Positions 1 through 10,951 of a stretch of DNA of 64,000 nucleotides are shown piece after piece. Under the pieces are notes generated by a model. That model saw nothing but the letters and a program-made list of their open reading frames with translations. It searched no databases and was not told the DNA's origin. The first letter of the stretch is position 1, and the number at the start of each line of letters is the position of its first letter. The position numbers and the translations under genes are program-made. The stretch comes from Oscheius dolichura (Eukaryota; Nematoda; Chromadorea; Rhabditida; Rhabditidae): contig OW051495.1 of the NCBI GenBank assembly GCA_932521035.1, positions 5,332,001 to 5,396,000 of the forward strand, read 5' to 3'.

Positions 1-29
1 GCCGCTGTCGCCCGGTAAAGGGGAGGCTC

Positions 30-503
30 TTACTTGTTTTGATCGTTACAGTCTTTGGGATCCTTCTCAACACAGGTGCCGCCGGAGGTGGTCGGCTGAT
101 TGGCGTATCTCTTCCTTCGGCTCGTCCGGCTAACGAGGGTGTCGACGTCGATGTTTTCCAACTGGGAGAGGATGTCCGTGCCGTACTTGCCCACCAGGAT
201 CTTCGTCACCTCGGCCATCAAATCCCCCCGGAGCTGTTCCAACTGCGAATCGCCATTGGCCTTTTGTGTCTGACTGGTCTCTCCGTCTTCTGAATAAGGG
301 ACATTGGCAGAAATGGTCAGAGACTGTACCTTTGATGGTTGGGAGGTTGGAGTTTCTCTTTTCCAGGATGGTCTGGGCCTGTTGGATGGCCTCGAGGACA
401 TTCTGTTCGAGCTCGGAAAGGGCCAGGCTGCAATAAAAGATGAGTTTTGATGGAAGGGAGGATACCAGGCGCCGGCGAGTAGGGCCACGAGTAGGAGCCT
501 CAT
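30..503 (-). CDS. Small secreted helical protein, unknown family
   Basis: The start at 503 opens a hydrophobic N-terminus (MRLLLVALLAGA), a clear signal peptide. Two short GT..AG introns of about 38-40 nt (around 427-464 and 291-330) must be removed; unspliced, the signal-peptide frame reads through a nonsense-like segment. The joined protein is about 130 residues: signal peptide, a helix rich in E/Q/L (ELEQNVLEAIQQAQ), a second helix (LRGDLMAEVTKIL), then a basic site (RRKR) and a polar tail with two cysteines. I recognise no family. The RRKR site could be a furin-type processing site, which is inference. It resembles the protein at 12072-12805 in being short, secreted and helical, but no sequence homology is evident. 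Confidence 0.6.
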   Translation of the reverse strand: MRLLLVALLAGAWYPPFHQNSSFIAAWPFPSSNRMSSRPSNRPRPSWKRETPTSQPSKVQSLTISANVPYSEDGETSQTQKANGDSQLEQLRGDLMAEVTKILVGKYGTDILSQLENIDVDTLVSRTSRRKRYANQPTTSGGTCVEKDPKDCNDQNK

Positions 504-2753
504 CAGATGGCGTGGGATAGCCGGTGACCCCTTTTAAACTCTGTCCTATTTGAACACCTTTCCTCGGACAAGTCGGCAACTCGCCCACGGCCAGCTGCAC
601 CAACTGCCGCCTGAACTTCAAAGACTGTCTTCATCCTGCCACTGGTCAGACACTTCCTCCTTACAATTTCAGAGATCGCTTACTTCACCCTTCCAGGCAG
701 CTCTCTCCAGCTAATTCGAATGATCAGAAATAACAAGCCCTGGCCCCCCAGTCCCGTGTCTTCTATTTTCAGGCCTCATCAAGAGACATTCACGTCTTCT
801 GTTATCCGCCATCGTCGATCGACCTCTGTTGCAGCCTTCCTCCTGCCCTGCCCTGTTCTGTCCTTTGTCAACTGCAACCGAGAACAACTCGGTATACACA
901 GCTTCGCTGGATTGCTCTCCTGACTAGTCTCTGAAAACGGCCGAACCAAAGGTTGCGGATTTTGAACAGGATCTGTACACCCGGGGGGACAGAAGAACAG
1001 AAGGACTGGCCGGGGACAGTCCAAATTCGATTGGATTCTCGTGGTCCTTCCGACGGCGCAGGGTATCATCCATTTGGGGAAACCAGTTCTCTCGATTGGT
1101 CTCTTCCGTCGCCCTGATCAGGGAACATGCAAAGTAGTCCGTCCGTTTTGCCCTGCCGGTCTATTTCGGCGACCCCACTCCGTCTCGGAGATAGCCTTAT
1201 CTCGGCACTCCCTGGGGGAATTCCCTGTTTCAGAGAAATGACTCGTCTGTCCCCGGTTACAAGGAGATGAAACGGTCAAAGAGGCTCGGGGTCATTTCAT
1301 CAGCCACTGTCACGGAGCATTTTACTACCGGCAGCCGGCTTATCGGGTGTCGGAGAAGGGGCAGATCAATGGGATAAGAATTACACTATGGAACCAGTAC
1401 CCGCGCCGGTCATTGCAACAGTTCCCACTCCCGGGACAGGACTGCCCTCTCCCCCCTAGCTGCCCCATCTGTCCTTTGGTCACCTTCAGACCTTTCCTTT
1501 GACCTCCGCGTGGTGTGACTTCGACAGATTTTATGATAACCCCGTAAATTTCTTGGACGCAACCCCAGCCCGCCAGTAAAAGTGACGTCATTGATAGTAG
1601 AAGAAGCCCCCCTGCTCCTCCTCATCCTAGAGCCATCCAGGATCCCCTCCCCCTCTTTCTGGAAGACTCTACTCGTCCTCTGCTTCAAAAGTACCCGGGA
1701 GTGCGTCTGGTCAGGGTTTCTACCCCCCAAACAAGCAGATAAGGGGTTTCCGATGGAAACAGTCGCCCCTGCTTCATCCTCCCCCCATACAGTCACAAGC
1801 CGCCTGTTATGCCCCGTCCCACGTGTTTATTTCCCTAATACGTTTCCATTTCTATTTTCACCGGAAGCCGTGTTTACCGGGCCGCGTTTACCGGGCCGTG
1901 TTTACCGGGCCGTGTTTAGGTCAGTGTGACTTGTCTTGTCTCTTCTCACGCGGTCCTGTTGCACCCTCCTTTTTTGCCACTGTTTCCCGCTGCCTTTGGG
2001 CACTTTGACCCAACCGGTTTGCCCTTCTTTTGTTTTTCCGAAGGTCACTTCGTCCACAGTTGCAGAACGTTGCCCTGTTGCGGTGACCCCACGTGCCCCC
2101 TCCCGGGCAGGAACAGCCTGTTTGCTCCGTGTCTCTTATCGCTGTTATTGTCACCTCTCGACAGCTGGCCGAGTGATGCTCCCCGACCCTTTTACGGCCC
2201 CCTTCAAAAGTCACTACTCCTTCAATTATGGATTGTCTTACACCCATCGACGGATGTTTACTGCCTTTTTTTGCCAATTCATCGAAATATACGGTCACAT
2301 CCGGGGTCCTTCTCTGCCTTTTACAATGTCTTTGTGGGGCACTTCTGTGTAAAAATCAGCCGGCGACAAAGGCGAAGACCAGGCAAGGAGGCCGTGCTCA
2401 CGACCCTATTTGACTCTATTTGCCTATGGGTCCGGATATCGAGCGGGCCGTATTCAGACATTAACTGTCACCCTAGTTCATGATCTCCTCGTCCTCCTCC
2501 TCCTCCTCGTCTTCTTCTTCGTCAAGTTTGTCTCGTCCCCTCCTTACCGTCATTTCTCTTCCCTCCGACGTCAGACCGCACCCACCCGTGAATTCCTTGA
2601 TAACGCCAAAGAGCATCCGTTCGTTCTCACTTCCGATTGATCCGATTACTCCGTTGGGATTCGGTCCCTCGATCGATTCCCTTCCACGCGTGTCCTCCTC
2701 TCTCTCTCGTGCCTTTCCCTCTCCCCGTACCAATCCCCTCGTTTCAGCCATCC
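504..2753. other. Intergenic, divergent gap with a minisatellite
   Basis: No gene could be supported here. The longest open frames lack splice-consistent structure or domains. The stretch holds a 14-bp minisatellite (1868-1918) and a TCC/TCT-rich microsatellite (about 2485-2522) just upstream of the PY-motif gene. It separates two divergently transcribed genes and so should hold both promoters. Confidence 0.5.
1868..1918. repeat. 14-bp minisatellite, about 3.6 copies
   Basis: The unit CCGTGTTTACCGGG is repeated in tandem, with one C/T difference in the second copy and a partial fourth copy. It lies in intergenic DNA. Confidence 0.9.
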
Positions 2754-3605
2754 ATGGACACAATCTTCGCCACAACGGTAATCCCGATACCGTACTCCAT
2801 AGACAATATAGGTGAGTGTTGCTCTCTCAGCCGGACTAGGCCGTCTTCCAGCCTCAGTCCCCAAATACTCCCAGCTGTGGGAAGTCGTCCTGGTGGCCGC
2901 CTCCCCGGTGGTGCTCGTCTTCTGTCTCTGCTTCTGCATCGTCTGCCTCGTATTCCGAAAACAAGACCCCGGTGAGTTCAATGGCTTATGCAAACGGGGC
3001 TCATCTTCTGTTCGGAGTGGGGTTATCACAGTTCAAAAGATGTTTTGCCTATCAGTTTCTGGAGTTGTCCGCGATAACACAGTTAACCACAAAAAATAGA
3101 CGAGTTTAGCCGAGGCGACTGCCGCCCAGCAGGCCAACTCTACGGCGCCGGCCACCTCCCGCCGGAATGCCATAGTCAACCTCCTCCGGAATCTGCCACC
3201 TCCTCCCAAATATGACATTGGTTTGTCTGGTCCGTCTCCATCTCACAGAGAACCGTTTCTAGCGGTGTCCTCCTCGTCCACCCCTCCCCTCTACACCGAT
3301 GTCGAGAAGAACATCATCTTCGACCCTGTGGCGGCCATTACAGCCGCCAGAAGGGCCGCCTCTCAGGGGACGACGGCCTGCTCCCTCTCCATACAGTACC
3401 TCTATCCGCCCAAATACGAGACACAGTTCCAACCGGCCAGGAGGTGCGTCTCATTCCCCGTCTCCATCGAACAAGAGATTTTAGGGTGTCGCCTCCGAGC
3501 CCGCCGGCCTACAGCATAGACACCGTGAGTGAGGTGGACGAGGAAGAGTTGCCGTCCTACTCGATAGCCCCTGTGGTTCTCCCTCCCGTACCCGTCGTCT
3601 CCTAA
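2754..3605 (+). CDS. Single-pass membrane protein with five PY motifs
   Basis: Five exons join in phase into a protein of about 200 residues. The start at 2754 lies 6 nt after a CTCGTTTCAG acceptor-like site, suggesting a trans-spliced leader. A short N-terminus of about 30 residues precedes one hydrophobic span (VVLVAASPVVLVFCLCFCIV), then a basic stop-transfer (FRKQ) and a long cytoplasmic tail. The tail carries five (L/P)PxY motifs: PPKY, PPLY, PPKY, PPAY and LPSY. Such motifs bind WW domains, for example of Nedd4-type ubiquitin ligases, so an adaptor for ubiquitylation or endocytic sorting is inferred. There is no recognisable ectodomain, so a Shisa- or NDFIP-like role is only an analogy. 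AATAAA is at 3757-3762, and its 3' UTR is partly duplicated at 4507-4650. Confidence 0.75.
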
Positions 3606-4003
3606 CCCTGCCGCCTGTGCCCCTCCAGGAGTCTTTCAGTTGCCCTCTAACCGTCCCTAATGCATGGCTTCCCGCTTCTCTCCGCGATACGGTTCCCTCG
3701 GCTCAGTCCCTCTCACCCGGTTCACTCCTTCCCCTACGGGTCATTCCACGTGTCACAATAAAGAGTTTTCCTTCTTTTTCTTCCAATTTATTGTTTTGCT
3801 CAAATGTGGTGGAGAGTCTTACCCCCTCCTGTGGCCACATCTACAAGATATTCCCCCAGAGAGGCCTCCCCCATCTTCTTGTGGACGCGGCCACAAAAAA
3901 GCTTTCTAGTGCTCAAAGAAGAGAGTTTGTCTCGGTGGAGTAATACAAAACAGGTGACATTCAAGCAGCGGAGACTCATGGAGTCTGGAACTTTTTAAAT
4001 TAT

Positions 4004-4402
4004 CTATCGGTCGCGGACGTTGTCGGCCTCGATGGCCTCGTCCAGCTGGGCGAGTAGCTTGGCGTACCTGTCGGTCTACTCTTCTAGTTCCTTGATCAAC
4101 TTCTTGCGATGCCTTCGACGATGCACTCGACGACTTCCTTCATCGCAGCCAGCTGCTCCTTTATCAACCCGATGTGTCTTCTCGACCTTCTCCTTCTTGT
4201 TCTCGGCGGCCGGAGGGGTGGTCTTCACCTGGCTCGTGGCGCTGGAAGTCGTAGCCGTCGGGGCCAGCTTGGTGGGTGGGACAGTCTTCATCCGGCTAAC
4301 ATCCGTCGGCGGCTGGCTCGTCTTCATCTCGCCTTTCGCACTGGCGGCCGTGTCGAGGTTGTTGTCCCGGGCCTCAGAGATGTCGTTCTCCAACGGGGTC
4401 AT
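4004..4402 (-). pseudogene. Decayed coiled-coil gene (frameshifts and in-frame stop)
   Basis: Starting from ATG at 4402 the frame encodes a T/P/K-rich segment and a Lys/Glu-rich stretch. Around 4170 the helical, coding-like signal (LIKEQLAAMKEVVE) moves to the +1 frame. Near 4090 it returns to the first frame (KLIKELEE), meets a TAG at 4076-4078, and continues in the same frame with DRYAKLLAQLDEAIEADN to a second stop at 4004. Two compensating frameshifts plus an internal stop indicate a pseudogene, or assembly errors in a real gene. I do not recognise the parent family. AATAAA on this strand lies near 3786. It sits between the PY-motif gene and the duplicated copy of that gene's 3' UTR. Confidence 0.55.
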
Positions 4403-4506
4403 CTCCACCACCTTTTATACCTAACCAAATTAATTTCTCGTTAAACTTTTAGGATACAACTTGTCAACAAGTCAAGTAATTGAAATGGTAGAAATGGCTG
4501 GATCCT

Positions 4507-4650
4507 TCTCTCCGCGACACGGTTCCCTTGGGTCATTCCACGTGTGACAATAAAGAGCTTCCCTTCTTCCTCTTATTCTTCCAATTCGTCTGTTTGTTCA
4601 AATAGACCACACGTGGTGGCCAGTCTCTCCGCCGTCCATCCTCCCTCCTG
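4507..4650 (+). repeat. Duplicated 3' UTR of the PY-motif gene
   Basis: The segment repeats 3676-3840 with substitutions and a roughly 40-nt internal deletion. Both copies share TTCTCTCCGCGA-ACGGTTCCCT, then GTCATTCCACGTGT, then ACAATAAAGAG and a T/C-rich tail. No matching coding exon precedes the second copy, so it is the remnant of a tandem duplication whose coding part is gone. Confidence 0.8.
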
Positions 4651-5047
4651 GATTGTATCATCCGGATCCTCCTCTGCCACCAGCTGCAACTGTCGCAAAC
4701 ACACGTGTGTAGAATAATAAAAACAAAAGTTTCCTGCTCAAACAGAATAAAATGACGTCGGGTGTGTACTGTTGGGCCCGGGAGCCCTGGCAAACGGTTC
4801 CCCTCCGCAGTCAGTCCCTTTATGGCCACCCGTCGGTCAACATCAGCCGCCTCGAGTCACGAAGCAGGCCTTTTTTCACGCGACTGTTTGTCTTCCCTCC
4901 AGGACAGTTATCCCGTCTGACCATTCCCTCGCCCTACTCCCATCCCCCAGAGAGACCCCCGGCTGTGAATGGCTCAATGGGCAGATGGATGGGCCCAATT
5001 CCCGCCTAATCCCCTTTGTGCTCTGCTAAATCTCTCCTTCGTACCAG
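4651..5047. other. Intergenic, nothing supported
   Basis: Overlapping open frames are present on both strands, but none has domain similarity or consistent splice sites. Confidence 0.4.
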
Positions 5048-5308
5048 CTAGCGAATGGTAAACAGTCGGGCAAACAGTTGGTTTTCAAACAACTCCCTCG
5101 GGTTGGCCACTTCCCCCGTCCTCCTTGACCACTGTCGGGGCATTCCCTGTCTCATCCTGTCGAAGACTCGCCTTTCCAGCAACTCCGAGTAGAAAGAGCC
5201 AGTCGACGACAAAAAAAGCGGCCAGTGGACAGGTTGATTCTGTCTACCTTTTTTCTCGGCCGCTATTCTGGGAAACATCCACTTCCCACCTCTCGCCACT
5301 CTTGCCAT
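5048..5308 (-). CDS. Possible small basic protein, 86 codons
   Basis: An uninterrupted frame runs from ATG at 5308 to TAG at 5048. The C-terminal half (SELLERRVFDRMRQG, then ELFENQLFARLFTIR) looks protein-like and basic. The N-terminus, MARVARGGKWMF, could be a mitochondrial presequence. No homolog is recognised, no trans-splice acceptor is obvious, and a chance frame in GC-rich DNA is quite possible. Confidence 0.25.
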   Translation of the reverse strand: MARVARGGKWMFPRIAAEKKGRQNQPVHWPLFLSSTGSFYSELLERRVFDRMRQGMPRQWSRRTGEVANPRELFENQLFARLFTIR

Positions 5309-6092
5309 CCGGCCACTTGCTCTTCTTTCCTTTTTTCTCCTTCTTCACATTTCAAATTTAGGGTAAGCGGGGCTGACTATGTTCTTGTGTGCGAGTCTGT
5401 TTTGTGAGCAGCTGAGTGGTGGAAAAGTCTCGGAGATCAACAATAACGAGTAAGTTTTTTTGCTGTTCTCTTCCGGGGTTCGAATTCTATGGCTCGTTGT
5501 TAGCGTATTGATGGGACCTTCGAAGAGAATGCCGCATTTTGTCCTCTAATGAGATTTCTTCGCCGTGCTCTCGTGTGACGTCTCCTCGAATAATATTCCT
5601 CGTAACACTTTCTGTGTTCTCTTGTTTAGGCAGCTGTGTTTTCTCTTTATTGTGCATTCCAGCGCACGTTGCTCTCCTTTATTCTGACATCCCTCGAGAA
5701 TAAAGTCTATTGGTCGGAAACACACAAATGAATGCAGTCATTCTTCCTACAAATGTAAAACACCTAATGAAGAGAAGCAACACTGAAAATATATAATCAT
5801 CATCGCCCCGGGAAATGTGATATTTGAAATATAGCCGACTGCCCCGCCTCTTCTGCACTTTGCTGCATGGAATTCGGTTTGCGGCCAGCTGTGCTGTCGC
5901 CAACTTTGTCTGTTTTTTTTGGTTATTAGTTGGCCTTGTCAGTTACTCCTCTATCGTTCACTCCTTTCTACTTATCCTCAGGTTCATTATATTTCCTTCT
6001 CTCTTTCCTCTCCATACTTCCTTCATCTCAGAATGTTCCAATTCTATAGCACTTTTCTTAGTTTGAGCAACACGGACCAGTATGCAGCTGCT
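5309..6092. other. Intergenic, start of an AT-rich block
   Basis: Composition turns AT-rich around 5.4 kb. No gene is supported. The stretch should include the promoter and leader-acceptor region of the TBC1D22 gene. Confidence 0.5.
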
Positions 6093-8149
6093 ATGAGTCG
6101 ATGGTCGACAGGAACATCTCCTGGAAGGTTTAGTTATCTATCTTTCAATATAGATTTTATTCGTAGTTAGCATTACTTTCAAAAAGAAAAAAAACCTAGC
6201 TATCTATAGTAGTTCTCTTCGTATCTCTTTGTTCAACACGGCTTTCCAGTGTTAAACCGGTGTACGGTGCTCGCTATCCTCCGTTGCATCATAGCGTAGA
6301 TTGCCCTTCAAAACCAGGAGAACAGCGACAGAACAAATTCCAAGATTATGAAAACAGGTATAATGGGTTTCTTCATGTGGCATTTTTATTACATTTTGAT
6401 GAATTAAATATACAATGAATTACAGTGTATCTGATGCATGGGACACAAGCGTGCGTGTAGATGCCGACATAGCCTCCGTTTCGGCAGCTAAGGTTATCGC
6501 AGCTCACGCGGCTGGTCAGAGCAGAGATGAGGTATTCATTTTATTTTTATTTAATATATATTACAAATTTTAGGTTATTATGCCACCAGTAAGTACGCCA
6601 AACACAAAAAACAGTCGAGTACAGGCTCTTCAACGACTTGCTATACAGAAAGGTGAGTGACGCTTTCCTTTTTAGTATTGGCAACTAAAGTTATTGCGTT
6701 TGGGTCGACTTACCACCTTTTAGAACCTCTACCTTCCGCACCATTATCAACCGCTCAGACAGTTAAACCAATTTATCCAAAATTGCCGGAAATTTCGGGA
6801 GATCAGCCTCGGTCGCACGGCCTTCCTCCTTCAGCACCTCCATCAGGTTTGAATTGCACATTTTTTTAAACGTTTAGTTAAGGTGCTAATGTTGATAAAA
6901 CCAGATTTGAACGCTTGAGAAGGTTATTTTCTAATGGAAAATCCTCCGGAAGGATTTCACCCCCTGTCGATGTTGATATGGAGAAATTGAGAGAAGATTG
7001 TTGGATGGGAATTCCTCACAAGCTAAGACCGCAAGCTTGGAGATTGCTTTCGGTAATTTTATTGTTATTTATCAGAAAACTATCTTTAGGGCTACCTCCC
7101 TACAAGTGCAGACAGAAGAGAAATTACTATGGCCAGAAAAAGAGAAGAATATTGGCATTATGTTGAGCAGTATTTTCACAAAAGATTTGATGAGCAACAC
7201 TCGGAAACATTCCGTCAAATTCATATTGATATTCCCAGAATGTGTCCTTTAATTCCACTTTTTCAACAAAAATTAGTTCAAGAAGTAAGTTTTAGTTTCC
7301 TAATGTCATTCTACATATGATGTTACGATGTTTGAGCGAGTCCTGTATATATGGGCAATTCGCCATCCTGCCAGTGGCTATGTTCAAGGGATTAATGATT
7401 TGGTCACTCCTTTCTTTGTTGTTTTTCTGTCGGAATTCATACCTCAAGATGTAGAAGTCGGATCTTTTGATGTATCACAACTACCGCTTGAACAATGCCA
7501 GCTGGTGGAGGCTGATTCGTTTTGGTGTGTTAGTTCTCTTCTGGACTCTATCCAGGTTTGGGTTACCCATTACAACAATCATCTTTGTTAGGACAACTAC
7601 ACTTTTGCTCAACCAGGAATTCAAAGAAAAGTCTTGCAGTTGAAACACCTTACAAGTCGCGTTGACAGTATGCACATCCTGTAAATTGTTTTTAGTCTAT
7701 TTTAGAGCCTCTTTATAAGCATCTGGAAACACATGGAATTGAATTTTTACAATTTGCATTCCGTTGGATGAATAATTTGCTAATGAGAGAAATTCCGCTT
7801 CGAGCTACTATCCGCCTGTGGGACACCTACTTGGTACTATTTTAAATAGTTTGCCATAAAGCAATTGTTCAGAGTGAACCCGATGGTTTCTCGCAATTCC
7901 ATAATTATGTGTGTGCTGCTTTTCTCCGCAAATGGTCTCGCCAAATCCAATCCGAAAAGGATTTTCAGGTTTCTTGGCGTTTTATTTGTAAAATATATTT
8001 TTTTACAGGGCGTTATGATTCTATTACAAAATCTACCTACCCAATCGTGGGGTGACCGCGAAATCTGCGAGCTAACCGCTGATGCATATTCTCTCATGAG
8101 TGTTTTTGATGGAGCCAGACGACATTTTCAGCAACCAGGTAGTCCTTAG
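6093..8149 (+). CDS. TBC1D22: TBC1 domain family member 22 (Rab GTPase-activating protein)
   Basis: Twelve small exons join to a protein of about 430 residues that matches vertebrate TBC1D22A/B along its length. The N-terminal exons give the family block PVYGARYPPL and a SDAWD motif. The TBC domain starts near KTRFERLRRLF and includes IHIDIPRMCPL (the IxxDxxR arginine-finger motif), RHPASGYVQGINDLVTPFF (the YxQ glutamine-finger motif), DNYTFAQPGIQ and FAFRWMNNLLMRE. The domain stimulates GTP hydrolysis by Rab-family GTPases; TBC1D22 members act at the Golgi. The junction after LVQE lacks a normal acceptor (see findings). The gene is AT-rich with introns of 36-125 nt. AATAAA at 8351-8356 overlaps the 3' end of the converging gene. 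Confidence 0.93.
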
Positions 8150-8320
8150 TCATCCCCCACCATCCCCTATTGTACATCCCATTCTGTACATCCCCTTCTG
8201 TAGTCTACGTAAACTTGTCCTACTTCTATCTGTGATGCTCCCACCCACTCGAAGTCTTTATCTGTAACTAAGTGCCTTTACATTTTTTATACAGTAAGCC
8301 ATAATGAAATAGTACATATT

Positions 8321-8356
8321 TTTATTTATTTTTAACTTGCTTGGTGATGAAATAAA
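8321..8356. terminator. Overlapping convergent poly(A) signals
   Basis: AATAAA for the plus-strand TBC1D22 lies at 8351-8356. Two overlapping minus-strand AATAAA motifs for the GNAT gene lie at 8321-8330. The two transcripts must therefore overlap by some tens of bases at their 3' ends. Confidence 0.8.
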
Positions 8357-8451
8357 AACGCCCTGTCCTTCCGAGTAATCTGATCCTTTGCAAAAAAAAA
8401 AACTGATGGTGAATGTGCAGAGGTATACATTGAGGTATACAGTGATACAGA

Positions 8452-9969
8452 TCAAATGACGAAGAGGTGAGGATTGTCGCAGGCGAAAATGCGATTGAGA
8501 CGAGCTCCTGGAAGAAGGCCACTGGAAGATGTCTGAAAGGGCGATGACCTCATAGGAAAACGACAACCTGGTACTGTAAACGGTGGTTTTGAATGTTGTT
8601 TGTGCCAGCTGATAGTTTCTCTAAAAGTGGAAGCATTTCTTGATTTTGTTCAGGGATAAAGAAGTGTACTTGACGGCGATAAATGGCCAGCGGGTCGGGG
8701 TCGAAGTCGAAGTCTTCCTTGGGATTCTGGAAATGGATTTGTGGTTATTCTTTGGGATTAATTTAAATCAGATGATAACACGTTTTATGGGAACTGTCCT
8801 GTGAGAGATCCGGCCAGGAGGAGACTACTCCACCAGTTAGATGAGTAAAAGTTGCTCGATAAAGATATGCTACTGGTATCTTACGTAGAACTGTTCGAGG
8901 AGTCGCCTGAGAAGGGATTCCGTCACCCGTCGGTCGTTGCCGTAGAGCGGGGCCACCAGCAGCGGTCTGACTTCTCCCCCGGCCGTCTCGCTCCTCCTTC
9001 CATAGCCGACACATTTACCCTAAACAGCTTTCTTCCTTCAATTTTTTGGCACCCCACGTTGGTTTTGTCAAAAGCGACCAGAGAGAGGGAATCGCCCGGC
9101 AGGAGGGCGAACGGCTGCTGGCCGGTGACATCCTCCAGGTACACCGACAGTTTCATCCTTTCCGCGGGTGTCAGTTCCTCTGCCTTTCGGATGGTCAACT
9201 TCTATACATACACACATCTCGGGAGGGGTGTCCTCTACCTCGTCTGAAAGCAGCTCAGGGAATCCTCCCGGCCTATTAAGCGTGTAGTGCACTATCCTCC
9301 TCCCGAACTGCAGCTGTAGACCGAACCGGGCAAGGGTCGGGTGGAGGTGGTGCACTGGTAGCCGTGTTTCGTTTGTTAGGAAAGGAACCAACTCGAGTTG
9401 AAGATGAACTCGTGTCCGTCGAAGTGCATCATGGACAGCCCGAACAGCTGACTCCCGATGCCGCTGTGCCGATAGTCCTCCTGCACGAAGTAGGGACCGA
9501 GCTGGACGATGCTCTTCCGGACAAGGGACAGACATCCTCCCATCACATCCCCACCTATAAAGATCACAAACAGGCAGGTCAGATACTGACGGAGATTCTT
9601 GGCCACGAAGAGGAAGACCTTGTCGTAGAGTTTCTCACATCGAGAATAGTCGTCGTAGGAGAGGAGATAGCCGTCTTGTTCCCAAGAAAGAGCCACCAGC
9701 TGAATCAGTTGATGGGGCCTGGAGGAGATCACCTTTTCGTAGTCTTCTTTGGTTCCCTGGTAGAATTTGTACCATATGCCGTGGCGGGAATAGGCTCCTT
9801 TCCAGGGACTCCCGCACGACTTGGGCAGCTTGGACGAAAACACCTAGGAGACTCTGGCTGGAGCCGGCTCAATTACCTTCATTTGGATGGCTTCGCCCGG
9901 CACGGAAGGGACCTGACGCCGTAGGACTTCTCCGAAAGGCTCGAGCTCGATGTCATCCCACATGGACAT
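8452..9969 (-). CDS. GNAT acetyltransferase with C-terminal YitH/HolE-like domain
   Basis: About nine exons join in phase. The start at 9969 lies 10 nt after a TCTCGTTCCAG acceptor. The N-terminal half is a GNAT fold: a WYKFYQGTKEDYE opening, a VMGGCLSL strand, and motif A as FVQEDYRHSGIGSQLFG, whose RxxGIG loop binds the acetyl-CoA pyrophosphate. The C-terminal half has the pattern GKCVGYGRRSE, LLVAPLYGNDRRV and LLRRLLEQF, as in the second domain of YitH/HolE-type acetyltransferases (Acetyltransf_18), a group common in nematodes. It ends RIFACDNPHLFVI. The junction near 9200 is uncertain: the best in-phase intron is about 58 nt, and an unspliced alternative would need a frameshift. Substrate unknown. 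Confidence 0.75.
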
Positions 9970-10951
9970 CGGGAAGAGACTGGAACGAGAGAGAACAACC
10001 AATTGGGACACTTATATTAGCATTATCTGAACAGAATCGAGGCAGCCCCTTATTTGAATTGGTCCTCGTTATGGCCAATTATCGGGAGATGACAAGGGGG
10101 ACACCCGCCTAGTATCATGTAGCTCTCTAGGGGCACACTAGACCATCTCCACTGGCGAGGAGGGCTCCCACATCGAGTTTGCATGTAGCAGTTTTAAATT
10201 GAAGAGGACAGTCTGTGAGTCTGCCAAACTCCATATCCTGTTGTAAATTAAGCCACGATGGCAAAACATGGAGGGCACCTTGTTTTGGGGCTGTCTTGTC
10301 TCCTTTGGCTGCTCGCTAATTACCACCAGCCAAGGGTAGGTCAATGTTTTTCAGTTGCCCGTATTTGTATTCTACTCGGTCTGCTTTCCCTCAAAAAACT
10401 ACTCGAGAAGTCTCGTGGAATATTTATAAGCTCGGCTGAGAAGGGGACTCCCCTCCTCGCCGGGATGCTCTTTTGACCCGGATCGACACTTTTTCTATGA
10501 TTTCGGGCAGCGGGGAATTTGATCGCCCGGGAACTAGGTCGGGTAACCGCAAAGAGAAGAACACTTCCGCCCTCATAACTTGGCCCGCCTGTCAGCTGGC
10601 TCGGCTCATAAACCAATATTTTCTTGAGGGGGGCATTCTCTGTGGCCCAGTCCTTGGACCTCCCGCCCGTCAAAGCCCGTACTCTCAGCCACATGTTGCA
10701 TTGATCGGTGGCATTTATCCTCGGTTATCCGGCCCAGGGGAGCATCCCCCTCGTCGTCTTTGTTTTCTCTTCTGCCCTCCAACTGTTCCAAAAAATCTAA
10801 TCCGGCCGTGTTTCCCGCCTTTAAACGCGTTTTCGCCCCACCGCTGGCCAACTCAATTCTCATCTTTTCTGCTCTCTCCGCCTTCGTTCGAGGAAGTAAT
10901 TGAGACAGATTGCCGACAGCACCTCCTCCTCCACTTGTCCGTCGAGTCCAG
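9970..10951. other. Divergent intergenic region
   Basis: It lies between the GNAT gene (-) and the second PY-motif gene (+). No gene is supported. It should contain both promoters. Confidence 0.5.

Noticed and set aside
1582..2483. Several overlapping plus- and minus-strand ORFs of 115-185 codons
   Set aside because: They overlap in multiple frames, include the minisatellite, and show no protein-like periodicity or splice structure.
4076..4411. A 111-codon minus-strand frame read as an intact gene
   Set aside because: Its C-terminal third (basic HRRRHRKK) is the wrong frame of a better helical reading, and coding-like sequence continues past its stop, so it is treated as a pseudogene.
5470..5500. 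tRNA-like T-loop GGGGTTCGAATTC
   Set aside because: No matching acceptor stem, D-arm or anticodon arm could be folded around it.
6651..6673. A 23-nt intron in TBC1D22 (GTGAGT...TTTTTAG)
   Set aside because: The acceptor 50 nt further on (CACCTTTTAG) gives the correct frame; the 23-nt version does not lead to family-like sequence.
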